This document shows, in pieces, positions 1-9,241 of a stretch of DNA of 16,324 bases; within the stretch, counting starts at the first letter, position 1, and each line of letters opens with the position of its first letter. The stretch is from contig NW_003119427.1 in the NCBI RefSeq assembly GCF_000003605.2, positions 119,839 to 136,162 of the forward strand. The letters are read 5' to 3'. The position numbers and the translations under genes are program-made. The notes under the pieces were generated by a model. That model saw nothing but the letters and a program-made list of their open reading frames with translations. It was not told the origin of the DNA and made no database searches. Source of the stretch: Saccoglossus kowalevskii (Eukaryota; Hemichordata; Enteropneusta; Harrimaniidae).

Positions 1-152
1 GGAATAAGCGTAAATGACTACGGAAAACCTTAGTTAGACTCTAATTTAGCGACAGGAATCATTGAAATGTTCGAAAAATTATGCCTTAATTTAAAATTAA
101 ATGGTATATTTTTTTCTGAAATATGTGGTGGCTGTTTGGTTTGTGAAAGTTT

Positions 153-258
153 GGGGTGCGGCTTATATTGCAGACTTTTCCCTGGGATCAAAACATGTCA
201 ATTTCAACATGAAACAATGTCTCAAGTTAGGGGTGCGGCTTCTATTAAAGATGCGGCC
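153..258. repeat. Iterated GTGCGGCTT motifs, probable DNA-transposon relic
   Basis: GGGGTGCGGCTTATAT at 153-168, GGGGTGCGGCTTCTAT at 230-245 and ATGCGGCC near 251-258 are spaced repeats, followed by TTTTACGGTAA. Clusters of GTGCGGCTTATA ending in a TACGGTA-like motif are, to my recollection, typical of subterminal repeats of some animal Tc1/mariner- or pogo-like elements. No full element or transposase is seen, so the family is unassigned. Confidence 0.4.
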
Positions 259-627
259 TCAAAAAGGAATTTTACGGTAATCACCTGGAAACCTGAAACT
301 AGTCTACTGACCCTTGACACAAATTACAAATGATCTGCTCCATGGTGCCAACACTTAATTTCGTCCCGAATTTTGTTTCATAATGTCTGCATAAGCAGAT
401 GTCCCAAAAAGTAGATTACTTACTTCCATTATCTTCCAATGACTTCAGTCTAACAGTCTCTAGGGGTATAATATGTTGCTTGTTGTACTGAAATCATACA
501 ACAAATAGTTATCAACACAATGCAGTATACAAGTGGTAAATAGAAAAGTGTTTGTATACGTGTACGTACAGGCAATAGGATTCTCTGCTGCATCATATTT
601 CAATCATACGAAAGTTTGACAAGACAA

Positions 628-1030
628 ATAATAATATGAGGTTATTACGAGAATATCGACAAGTATGCACAAAGACAGTATATCTGGAGTATCAACCAAC
701 TTGCAGCGGCGGTAGATGTCTGAGTGCATACTTTTAGGTATCCTCGTAATAACCTTATTATTATTATTATATATCTTTTCCTTCCAAGGATACATCATGG
801 GAATGCCAAAATCCAAAAAGTTTAGAACAGAATCAGCAAACTTCTTTGTGTGGAGTCCGGTCAAACCCTGGTGGCAGCCATGTTTGTTTTTATTATTAGA
901 GGACGCTTACGCGCGTAATCATTCTATATTTGGAATTTGCATTTCCTTATATGGCGCGTCGGTCAATACTGCTGCTGTGCTGTCTTCGTGCATACTTTGA
1001 GGTATCTTCGTAATAACCTTATATTATTAT
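628..1030. mobile_element. Foldback/MITE-like element with ~50-bp inverted ends
   Basis: The left end (628-677) is the imperfect inverse of the right end (980-1030). Shared blocks are GGTTATTACGA, GTATGCAC and AAGACAG, with an A/T-rich ATAATAATAT tip. A second copy in the same orientation as the right end lies at 720-770. The unit is therefore either a 403-bp element with a nested terminus, or a ~145-bp element (628-770) plus a solo end. No coding capacity is recognised; the 86- and 94-residue frames here are shadows. Confidence 0.65.
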
Positions 1031-1189
1031 GCAAATCAGGGATTACCTGCGAAGAATACTGGCGTTGAGAACACATCAGTTACATCCCTTATCTCATACA
1101 TTTGTATATTGTTATTTATACATATAAATTACAATTGAAGACAGCAGCTTCACAAAAATGTGACACAAAAAATAAGACAGGTAACTCAC

Positions 1190-1327
1190 CTTTTTCTTAT
1201 TAATTACAATATTTCCATAAATGAGAATGTCATTGCAAAGGAAGAACTGACGTGGTTTGGGTTTCTTTCTACATAGTTTTGTCAACACGCCTTCTCCGAC
1301 AAGCACCCTTCCCGGAACCATAAGTGG
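1190..1327 (-). CDS. PLEKHF2: PLEKHF2 coding exon 3 (start of PH domain)
   Basis: The acceptor is TTTGACAG (AG 1329-1328) and the donor GTGAGT begins at 1189. The 138 bases encode 46 residues: PL, the PGRVLVGEGVLTKLCRKKP stretch, then RQFFL, NDILIYGNIVI and the KKK that opens the next PH loop. These are the beta1-beta3 strands of the Phafin PH domain. An in-frame TGA just upstream of the acceptor confirms the exon edge. Confidence 0.95.
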
Positions 1328-4300
1328 CTGTCAAATAAACAATAAATTATATACTGTTTATGAAGATATTTATCTTTCCCGTCAATAATTTCTTCATTAC
1401 TTTTAAACCATAATAGCATCATTTTTTTTTTAGCTACAGGCTTTGAAATAAATTAGGAAAAAAAATGATGTGGGTTTATTTTGTGACAGGTGAGAGTGAA
1501 GATCAAAGGTTTGAATTTTATAAAAGTATACGACACAAGGAATTAGCAATACTCTATAACACATATGAGGTGTGACAAATCATAATAGTCCAGTCTATCC
1601 TTGTTGTCTGTATTTGTCCTGTTTCACGGGCAGAACAGTGTTTAATAGTTACATCAGTCTCGACAAATGCTACAGCATTAATTATGAATGATTACCGGGG
1701 TAGGTCATTTTATTAATTACTTATGAAGCCATTTGATTCAGACGGATAAAATGGTAAACATTATGTTAGATTATTTTTCAGAGGATTATATTCAGTGAAT
1801 TACATTTAGCTTTCAGTGTCACAGGGTCATGATGAAAAACAATTATTGAAAACACTGGTTCTCAAAAGGCAAATCACTTGTAAGAGCTCAGACTGTGCTA
1901 CTGTAGTAATAGGTTTCTAATTATTCTGACTAGCATTTTTACACCAGCATGAATCAAAATGCATGTTACTTTGACTGAGATAAAACAAATAAAATATGCA
2001 AAAATTAATTGTTGTGTTTAACCTTTTCACCACCAGACTTTCTCGCCCAAATTTGTCTGCACGTTTTTCTTGTATTTTTCAATATTTCTGGAATTGAACC
2101 TTAATTTTGGAGCCGACAGACAATATTTTAGTTAATTTATTGTCCCCATCTTCTAAAGGAAAAAATATAAACGGGACGGGACAATTTTGTGATGAAAACA
2201 GGGAACTGCTGGAGAAAAGGTTAAGGTGTTTCTCTCAAACTGAATGAGACCAGTTTATTCCGACTACCACATTGTAGATACTACTGGGAAATCACTTCAA
2301 AGTCCAATTTTCTTAGCTTTACATAACCCACACTGTACACTCTAAAACAACAAGGTTGCTGGTTATGATGAATAGCACATGCATGATGTGCTTACCTGTC
2401 CGGAGCTGCCAAAACAGGCTTCTACATTGGCCACCCTTCGTGCATTGGCCTCACTGTTCACTGCAAATAAAACATTCCATCAAATGATTGCACATGATCT
2501 TCTCAGTACTACCGATAGTCACTTATATAAGTTCACTCAAGTGTTTGCTGAGACCCAAACACACTGACATATTCACAAATTTAGATTGCGTTCAAAGGGC
2601 TAAATGAATACTCAAAGCTATTACATCAACTTTAACAGCAAAAAAAAAAAACGATTAGGTCATCCTGTAATGTAAGTGCTTCACATCCTTGTCTTCATGT
2701 TGTGAGGCTATCCGCATTCCCAAACTGCCAAAGTGAAAGATCACATTGTACACACCACTACATAATTCTATTTTTATAGCATAATTTACAGTTGTGTTCC
2801 CAATCTTTAGAGATATGTAATCAGCAATGATAGAGGGCAATTCAGAAAACACTGATACACTTTCAATGTTACAGTTTCATGTATGAAACAATACCAGAGA
2901 GTGGCCAAAATATGTAAAAATTAAATCCAGAGCATAATGATAAAGCATTATTTCATTTTTAAAACATTGCATAAATTTGAGATATGAGATGTGTATCTGC
3001 ACCTATGATAAAAGGGTACCACAACTCAAGAAATGGCGAGTGCTGTGACACAAACACATTAATATTTACTGACACATACACATCTGTAATTACTTAATGT
3101 ATCACTTTCACTCAAATATGCATGTTATTTGAGTGCTGTAAGTTGACACTGAACACCATCTGAAATTAAAATTATCTCTTCACAGGTTCTCTCAGAAATT
3201 AAATAACAAAATATATGATAATAAATTATAAATAAACTGTATTCTACTGCTTCTCATAGGTATACAACATGTATATCGATATTAGTAATTTAGATTGTGC
3301 AAAGTACCAGCTGCCATACAGAGCAGGATTGAAGTGGAGTGTTATTGAACCAATTGTTTCCTGGATTTCCTGTGAGGTTGTGTATTAACAATTTAATACA
3401 TTTGCTAGCAAGTTTTCTCGTATATGAAATTATTGCAATTACCAAGTTTCATTTAGAAATCAATGCAACAGACACACATACCTCCACATACATACAATGT
3501 ATATGTACTGTAAATACTGTCTTTTTCGTGAGCATGTCTTTTTAGCAAATTTAGCGAGAGAACTGATTTGTTAATTCAAGATGTCACTAATGACTTTATT
3601 ATAAATACAAAATGGCCAAGGCTTGGAGATTTGTATACAGTAATCTGGAACAAAAAAATTTGGGGCCCTCCCTAATTACACTTGACAGTTTTTCTTTGTT
3701 TTTATTGAGTTGATAACTGCCGATATTTTTTTGGCACGTGACAGAAAAGTATTGTCAAAACAGGAAATCAACAATGACAAGAGAGATTCGCTAAATCAAC
3801 ATTTCGCTATTACGCCATTTTACCACAATTCGTTAAAATTGCATGTCGCTTTTTCAACATCTTTTACAGTATATATATATATATACACACACACTGAAAC
3901 ACAGAATTGTTCAGATTTAAGTAGCAAAATGAAATATGCTTCTGTAACATACACTTTATATTAAGCAATACATGTGTTACTGATGTTGAATTTAACTTTC
4001 TGTAGGTTATGTGATGTCTTTAAATTATGACCAGATTGAATTATGGTCTGTGATACAATAGACCATTTGTTGGTTTCTGTGTCACATGGTATTTTTGTCT
4101 GAATATGTCCTTGTTTGTAGTTGGTTGTTAGAAAACCACTAAAATATTCCTCCATTTGATATACATGTAACACCAAGTGTTTTCAGGTAAACATTCAATT
4201 TATAGTACTGTGAATTGGGAATATGTGCAATTGCTCTAAATTTGGGTAATGTCATGCAGAAACTTTGAACAAGTCTGCGACATTACTGACATAATCAAAC

Positions 4301-6906
4301 AACATATGCCGCACACTTAAACCCCACAAATTGTCTATTACAGTACTCTTAATCTACATTTTTGCCCATCACAATTTTGGTATAATATTTTGCACATATT
4401 CTATTAATTCTACATTAATTTTAAAAATAATTTTCAATTGGCTACATCAAGCAGGATAATATTGTGAAAAATTGTTAAAATAAAAATTGACGTTCAAAAG
4501 AGCAACCAGTGCTGCAAAAACAAATTTGCTGTAACAGAACAGATTTAATGTTTGCTATGTTTTGTATTTAAAAATTCTGATTTGTTGAACATGGGTGTGT
4601 CATATTTATTCATACTTGATGATGTCCACACACAAAAATGTATCAGACATAACAACTCAAAATGGGTAGAACTGTTTGGATGGATTATCAAATAAAAAAA
4701 CCCACAAACTTATTTTTAAGACTATGTTGTTATAACTGTAATTACAATGGGAAACAAGAGGTTTATAAAAATGGCAATTTCCTGGAAAGGAAAAATTGCA
4801 ATGACAGCTTGTGTAACAGGTAAATACATCCTCATATCAGGTTAAAGTGTTGGTGATTTCATACTTTTCTAATTTTTTGTTGTTGTTGAAATAAGAGTGT
4901 TTTACTGGGTAGACAGGGTTCTTCACTGAAACTTTTTTCTGCCATTTCAGTATTATACCTCAGACTATAGACAGTGTTGTGCAAGACATCACTGGCAGTA
5001 CTTGCATAATGAATAGTATTTCTTGTACTTATATTAAGAAATGTATCTTTAATTTTGCAGCTCCTGTAAAAGTAAGCCCCTGCTTTTTAAGGGTAGCAAC
5101 AAATAAATAAAATAAAATAAATAAATAGGTTTGGCTGCACAGTGAGTCCAAACGTTGACGTTATATGTCTATCAATGTTGACACTAATATTACGTTTCCA
5201 GGCATGACAATAAAGAATGGTGAAGACAGAAATTGCTAATTGATTTGTCTCTATGTTATCTCAAAAATCAGATAATGACAGTCTCTCCATAGGCAGTGAG
5301 TAATGCAAACTGAACTATACTGGACGACATGTACATCCCATAACATATGCTGTCACGACGACCCGCCCCCATGTTCAGAGAACGATTGTACTGTTGGAGC
5401 TGTTTACCATAACAAAAGGATTTAGATAAATTAGTTGTGCAATACGCCATTTTGTTAAAGTTAGCATCAACTTATGGTGAAATTACTAAGTTTTGTCCTT
5501 TTCTAGGAAACAGTCTACCAATTGTTCACAATAGATCTCGTAGATTAGAAACTTCTATGTATATACATGTAGTACAGTTGAAATGGTATACATTTGGTGA
5601 TTAATTATCTGTTTATCCACAGCCAAATACAAGAAACATTTTATGGTGTTTTATTTACAGAAACAAATTTTTGACTATCACAACTACTGAAAATCTTTCA
5701 ATGCACAAATTACCTAATTTCAATCTTACAAAACAACAGCGAATCAAATCAAGCTCATAGAAAGAACAAACAATGAGCGACCAATTCCTTGTAAAACACC
5801 ATATTTTTAGAAGGTTCACAGGAATGGTAATAATTTAATCCCCTGAGAAAATAACAACATGAAACATACACACAATCAATCACATTGCCATAGCTGCACC
5901 TAATCACAATTAAACAAATTAAACTATTACTTGTTTTTCCCCCTAGCTACTTTAAGTCACATACGTTTATACTGAACAAATTCAGTTTACGATTATAAAT
6001 CAATTCGTCAGGTGACAGATGCTGAATCAAGGTTTTTTGAAATTATGTCATTGGGCATTATGTCAAGTGATTAATTATTCATGAAGATGTTTATTTGAAC
6101 CAGACACATATAAGTAAACAAAAACTAAAATAGTGATAGACATATCTATAACTGTTGTGGAGTTGAAATAATTCATTGGGATTCACAACAAATCACAGCT
6201 GGGGTTTAAAATGTGTTTATCACATGCACATGTTGTCCCTAGTTGATCTTTTCCATTCAAGCACTGCACTGCATTCTATAATTACGTCAGTTCTATTTTT
6301 AGTACGATTCGGTAATCATAACAAAAGGTATTATGTAACATAAGGTACATTGAAAACGTAAGGGTGCAACACTTGACACTATTTTCCAAAAGGGGATGCC
6401 TGGAAGTAACAAACTATACTACTAAAAACTAATACAAAATTTTTTTTTTTTTTCAAATAAGGTGATCCGAAGTGCCTGCAGTTACGAAAAATCCTCTAAA
6501 AATTTCAAGTGTGTAAACAAGCACGCGTATACGTACAGGCCACTGAATTAGAGATCTTCGACAATATCTCAATTATACAGCCTTATACTTTATAGAAACC
6601 ATGCTAACTTCCGCGTAATGCACAAATACGTTTCTACTATTATACACAACTGACGTCACTCAATATATACGGTTTCGATTGATCGATATACCAAGATATT
6701 AAAGTCTCTAGGCATGAGAAAGTACATAGAATTGGTCGCAAAGTGTGCATGTGCAATGCTGAACATCTTAAAATGTATTATCACATATATATCGACAATT
6801 AAACGTAGACGGAGGGTAAGCTACCAAAACTTGTGATAAGGGGGTGTATGCACCATTTATTCGGATAAAAACGCTGCCGTCAAAACTCACCTAGTCTGTC
6901 CACCAT
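1190..6906 (-). CDS. PLEKHF2: Phafin-2-like PH/FYVE protein, 5' half of gene (3 coding exons; 3' end beyond window)
   Basis: Three minus-strand exons (6906-6891, 2460-2396, 1327-1190) splice in frame to 73 residues. They match the start of the Phafin family: MVDRL, then the NSEAN-RR-V--VE-CFG-SGQ leader, then the PH-domain start PGRVL-GEGVLTKLCRKKP, RQFFL-NDIL-YGNIVI and KKK. Known family role: Phafins bind PI3P through PH and FYVE domains and act in endosome fusion, lysosome positioning and autophagy. Only the leader and the first ~40 PH residues are visible. The rest of PH, the FYVE zinc finger and the acidic tail must lie left of base 1. The residue pattern is closer to vertebrate PLEKHF2 than PLEKHF1, but an invertebrate would usually have a single ancestral Phafin. 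All three donors are GTGAGT or GTAAGC. It is divergent from RNASEK. Recognition is from memory of the family, not from a search. Confidence 0.93.
1328..2395 (-). other. PLEKHF2 intron 2
   Basis: GT-AG intron of 1,068 bp on the minus strand. Apart from the TTAA-flanked MITE at 2018-2224 I see no structure beyond AT-rich sequence and short homopolymers. Confidence 0.85.
2018..2224. mobile_element. piggyBac-type MITE with TTAA target duplication
   Basis: TTAA at 2018-2021 and TTAA at 2221-2224 bracket a 199-bp element whose ends are inverted copies. The left begins CCTTTTCACCACCAG; the right, read inward on the other strand, begins CCTTTTCTCCAGCAG (13 of 15 identical). A TTAA target plus ends starting with CC is the piggyBac signature. 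It has no ORF, so it is non-autonomous and would need a transposase from elsewhere. Confidence 0.8.
2396..2460 (-). CDS. PLEKHF2: PLEKHF2 coding exon 2 (N-terminal leader)
   Basis: Sixty-five bases between an acceptor TTTATTTGCAG (AG at 2462-2461) and a donor GTAAGC from 2395. It supplies 2 bases of a split Val codon and 21 codons, beginning NSEANARR and ending EACFGSSGQ. It ends in phase 0, which fits exon 3 starting with Pro-Leu (the family's SGQPL). Confidence 0.92.
3870..3894. repeat. (TA)n(CA)n microsatellite
   Basis: A compound dinucleotide run of TA followed by CA units inside PLEKHF2 intron 1. Confidence 0.85.
6651..6658. promoter_or_regulatory. CRE/ATF-like TGACGTCA in PLEKHF2 intron 1
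   Basis: A perfect 8-bp palindromic CREB/ATF core about 240 bp inside the PLEKHF2 intron. A second identical copy lies at 7094-7101 on the other side of the E-box, so the pair brackets the shared promoter. Function is inferred from the motif only. Confidence 0.4.
6891..6906 (-). CDS. PLEKHF2: PLEKHF2 coding exon 1 (MVDRL + 1 nt)
   Basis: Sixteen coding bases, ATG at 6906-6904, followed by a strong donor GTGAGT at 6890-6885. The exon ends after the first base of codon 6, which exon 2 completes to GTG (Val). It is too short for ORF finders and is placed by the family's MVDRL start plus the phase match with exon 2. The ATG lies inside a YY1-like CCAAGATGG, as in many housekeeping promoters. Confidence 0.88.
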
Positions 6907-6911
6907 CTTGG
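6903..6911 (-). promoter_or_regulatory. YY1-like CCAAGATGG overlapping PLEKHF2 start codon
   Basis: On the minus strand the PLEKHF2 ATG sits within CCAAGATGGTGG, a match to the AAnATGGC core bound by YY1 just downstream of many TATA-less start sites. If real, transcription of PLEKHF2 begins very close to its ATG. Confidence 0.4.
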
Positions 6912-6923
6912 ATCTTCCTAAAG

Positions 6924-6933
6924 GTCACGTGAT
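6924..6933. promoter_or_regulatory. CLEAR-like E-box GTCACGTGAT
   Basis: GTCACGTGAT contains the 8-bp palindrome TCACGTGA and matches the CLEAR element (GTCACGTGAC) bound by TFEB/MITF/TFE3 at 9 of 10 positions. It lies 18 bp from the PLEKHF2 ATG and abuts an inverted CCAAT box. V-ATPase and lysosomal genes are classic CLEAR targets, which suits both neighbours. USF or MYC/MAX could bind the same core. Confidence 0.55.
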
Positions 6934-7093
6934 TGGGGAGCCCTGGGGTTATCGTTACAATATTTTGATCGTTTCAGATACGATTATGTTTTGATTGATT
7001 CCCAATGCACATTAGAATAGCCAATCCAGTTATTTGAGCAGAACGGAGTTTAATATGGAGTCCGCCAAAACAAATACGCCCGACGACAAGTAA

Positions 7094-7101
7094 TGACGTC
7101 A
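7094..7101. promoter_or_regulatory. CRE/ATF site TGACGTCA upstream of RNASEK
   Basis: A perfect palindromic CREB/ATF core 127 bp upstream of the RNASEK ATG. It overlaps an in-frame upstream ATG at 7093. Confidence 0.5.
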
Positions 7102-7113
7102 CCATCTCTTCAT

Positions 7114-7127
7114 TGCATGATGGGAAA
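7114..7127. promoter_or_regulatory. ZNF143/STAF-like site
   Basis: TGCATGATGGGAAA resembles the inverted ZNF143/STAF motif (TGCA followed by a TGGGAA core). This motif is common in TATA-less, often bidirectional animal promoters. It lies 13 bp past the CRE. Confidence 0.45.
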
Positions 7128-7135
7128 TGATCACA

Positions 7136-7142
7136 TGACTCA
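7136..7142. promoter_or_regulatory. AP-1-like TGACTCA
   Basis: A consensus AP-1/TRE heptamer inside the imperfect palindrome GATCACATGACTCATGATC, 86 bp before the RNASEK start codon. Confidence 0.35.
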
Positions 7143-7171
7143 TGATCGGAAGCCATTTTTCTTACTGGTAG

Positions 7172-7225
7172 ATGGTGGCTTTTTGGATAAACTGGTCAAC
7201 AAATTTGCGTTTAATTTTCCAATAA
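7172..7225 (+). CDS. Upstream ORF (17 codons) ending 2 nt before RNASEK
   Basis: ATG at 7172 opens a 17-codon frame (MVAFWINWSTNLRLIFQ) that stops at TAA 7223-7225, two bases before the RNASEK ATG. It is out of frame with the main protein. Its context (T at -3, G at +4) is moderate. It matters only if transcription starts upstream of 7172. It could then limit RNASEK translation or feed it by reinitiation. No peptide function is implied. Confidence 0.35.
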   Translation: MVAFWINWSTNLRLIFQ

Positions 7226-7227
7226 CC

Positions 7228-7311
7228 ATGCCGATTCTTGTACCAGGTATTTGTGGCCCTAGGGCATCAATCTGTTGTCTTCTCACGAGCATATGGGGAA
7301 TAACACTGTTG
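7228..7311 (+). CDS. RNASEK: RNASEK coding exon 1
   Basis: Twenty-eight codons, from MPILVPGICGPR through the first half of helix 1, ending at donor GTAAGC (7312). Homology with the family begins at this ATG; the in-frame sequence upstream is not recognisable. Confidence 0.92.
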
Positions 7312-8227
7312 GTAAGCATCTTTAACTAGTGTATATTTTGTAATAATGCTGGTTGACCAATCGGGAAGACTGTCAGTGACATTACTAATAACTATTATAT
7401 TTATATTTAGCTCGTTTCAATTATATTTTCTTCGGTGGAAAATGTAACAACTATATTGTTCACTTTTTTCTAATGGAGTGTACGCAATTGTGAACATTAC
7501 GTTTTATTGTATTATATATTTTGTAATTCAAACATTAATACATCTTTATACATCTAAATTCTAATCAGTAATCTGATGCTTTCTAATCTATAATAAACTT
7601 TATGATAAAAATCATTATAAAAGCAAAGTTTTATGACTATTTAAAAATACATTGATATAGGTCAGTGGCATTTTGGTCTAAACTGGCCAAAACATCTAGT
7701 ATTAAAAGTTACATACGCTATGACTGTGATGATTTAACATTATACCTGCAGAATATCTACTATGTGCGAGTACCAGCAACATGAATGGGGAACCACATGT
7801 GACTCTAATTCATTGTGTAATTAATAGATGCTGTTGTACCAACTATTATGAACATGTATAATGTATTCACGAAAGGGCAATGATTTATCGCATACTTTTA
7901 TGAAATCAACATCATGTATGATGTTGATTTCATAAAAGTATGCAATAAATCATTGAAATCAACATCATACAGGTGTTTGTAACCATTTTTTTTTTTTTTT
8001 TTTGCACGTAGGTTATTGTAGGAATTCTTCTACGCTTTGATGCTGTAGCATTTCTAGAGGATTTACCACTTCCCGAAGCAGATGATTACAACCAAGAAAG
8101 TGTTCACGAAGTTTATGTGGCTGCTTCTAATAACTGTTTTATAGCAGCAGGTTTATACGTATTGTGCATGGTTTTCTCGTTTTGGCAGAAGTGGGAATAC
8201 AGCAGAGTTCCATTCAGAATGAACTAA
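7228..8227 (+). CDS. RNASEK: Ribonuclease kappa / V-ATPase V0-associated membrane protein, complete (2 exons)
   Basis: Exons 7228-7311 and 8012-8227 join in phase 0 to a 99-residue protein, the size of human RNASEK's short form (~98). Visible family features: an N-terminal CGP-- and CC-L--S-WG-I-L segment forming helix 1 (about residues 14-35), a luminal loop with FLEDLPL and DY-QE, then ASNNCFIAAGLY, the conserved entry to helix 2 (about 68-87), and a short basic/aromatic C-terminus. Known role: a two-helix membrane protein described both as an endoribonuclease and as a V-ATPase Vo component (subunit f) needed for endosomal acidification. The start at 7228 was chosen because it gives the family length and has A at -3. 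An in-frame ATG at 7093 would add 45 residues. It runs divergently from PLEKHF2. Confidence 0.95.
7312..8011 (+). other. RNASEK intron
   Basis: A 700-bp GT-AG intron with a 38-bp-arm hairpin at 7878-7955 and a 17-base T run just before the acceptor. Nothing else is recognisable. Confidence 0.9.
7878..7955. repeat. Near-perfect 38-bp inverted repeat (hairpin, 2-nt spacer)
   Basis: The left arm 7878-7915 and right arm 7918-7955 are reverse complements with a single mismatch, separated by GT. The last 14 bases of the left arm recur directly at 7955-7968. The structure lies in the RNASEK intron, about 60 bp upstream of the acceptor, and would fold into a long stem in the pre-mRNA. Confidence 0.95.
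8012..8227 (+). CDS. RNASEK: RNASEK coding exon 2
   Basis: Starts after a long T-tract and TTTGCACGTAG acceptor (AG 8010-8011). It encodes 71 residues from VIVGILL to VPFRMN and stops with TAA at 8225-8227. It holds the end of helix 1, the luminal loop and all of helix 2. Long frames in the other phase here (to 8505) are shadows. Confidence 0.95.
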   Translation, partial: VIVGILLRFDAVAFLEDLPLPEADDYNQESVHEVYVAASNNCFIAAGLYVLCMVFSFWQKWEYSRVPFRMN

Positions 8228-9226
8228 TTCTGGAAACAAGACTCAATCTGGGATTTATCAAGCTGAGAATACTTTGTGACATTCAAATCAAGACTGTGAT
8301 GAAATGGAGTTGTTTATACCTCAATGGATCTCCATTGATTGTGTTAATTGCCTCTTGGTGTATTAACTACTGTACAATTTTAATTTCGCAAGTCCATGAA
8401 AAATCACAAAATTTTGTAGCAGTGTCAATGACTTTAGCAAAATTTTGTCTTCTGGAATGCCATAAAATCCTGAAATTATCAGATGTCATTATTAGTGAAA
8501 AATAGATTCATGCCCAATTACCCATTTGCTATTATCTTGTGTAAGGTTGTACTAGTATATAGCAACATTGTTGTAAGATGGCGACTTATTTCTTACAGGG
8601 ATTACCAATTTGCCCAGAAAGAGGGTTAAGAACCAATTTAGTATTGTTGTTCATGATAGAAAATTATAACGAGAAATGAATGTTGTTTCTAATGTTACTG
8701 TAATTAAGGTTTTGTGAAGGTCAGCCAAATGTTAAACAGTATAGCCTTATAAAAAAATATATGTACACATATTACTGTACAATGTACATGAAATTATGTA
8801 TGAGAGGTTTGTACACAAACAAAAGTTGAAATATTTCTGCCATAAATTCTTGTGTACAAGGGTTTGTCCATGTGCTGTAAGAGTAGCCAGTCAGTACTGT
8901 GAACACATTCATTTATATTTATTTCAGGATGTTTCATTCATACAATCGCTAATCTAATTATGTCTAGTAAAGAACTGAGTACGTACACATTGAAAAGATA
9001 AATTGTATACTTTCAAGGACGGTTCAACCTTCAAATGTTTAGTCACAGTTCAGTAAATGACTTGTAATATATTAGTTCTGTTTAATTTCAGATCTTATGC
9101 ATGATCTCTAAAGGTCACACATCCTGGTACTTAGTGGTGATATGATTGCCCTATTTCTTTAATTATCTGTATACATTATTCTTTGCCATAGTTAACCGCT
9201 TTTTAACTTTGACAATTGCTTGCACT

Positions 9227-9241
9227 GGGGGGGGGGGGGGG
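9227..9241 (+). repeat. G15 homopolymer
   Basis: Fifteen consecutive G on the plus strand in an otherwise AT-rich stretch, within the likely RNASEK 3' UTR. Capable of G-quadruplex stacking and prone to length error in sequencing. Confidence 0.9.

Larger units (their letters stand above)
1..1189. other. PLEKHF2 intron 3 (window edge) with repeats
   Basis: No exon of the remaining PH or FYVE domain was found here on the minus strand. The stretch holds a GTGCGGCTT repeat patch (153-258) and a foldback element (628-1030), listed separately. An 88-residue plus-strand open frame at 67-333 covers the GTGCGG patch and shows no recognisable domain. Confidence 0.6.
2461..6890 (-). other. PLEKHF2 intron 1 (4.4 kb)
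   Basis: The long first intron typical of a short-first-exon gene. I see AT-rich sequence, a (TA)n(CA)n tract at 3870-3894, an A/T repeat at 5100-5127, a GC-box-like ACCCGCCCCC at 5361-5370 and a TGACGTCA at 6651-6658. Open frames of 60-84 residues on both strands match no family I know. Confidence 0.8.
6907..7227. promoter_or_regulatory. Head-to-head shared promoter of PLEKHF2 and RNASEK
   Basis: The start codons of the two divergent genes are separated by only 321 bp, so this stretch must hold both promoters and both 5' UTRs. It contains a palindromic E-box, CCAAT boxes in both orientations (ATTGG at 6932-6936, CCAAT at 7021-7025), TGACGTCA, a ZNF143-like site, TGACTCA and no clear TATA box. 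This is the usual make-up of a bidirectional housekeeping promoter. Transcription start sites cannot be fixed from sequence. Confidence 0.75.

Noticed and set aside
5268-5450. 60-residue minus-strand frame with GC-rich patch in PLEKHF2 intron 1
   Set aside because: Considered as an extra PLEKHF2 exon, but exons 1 and 2 already join in phase with complete family sequence, so no coding exon is needed between them.
8164-8505. 113-residue open frame downstream of RNASEK exon 2
   Set aside because: It overlaps exon 2 in another phase and starts at a GTG. It has no domain, and the true frame stops at 8227 with strong family similarity.
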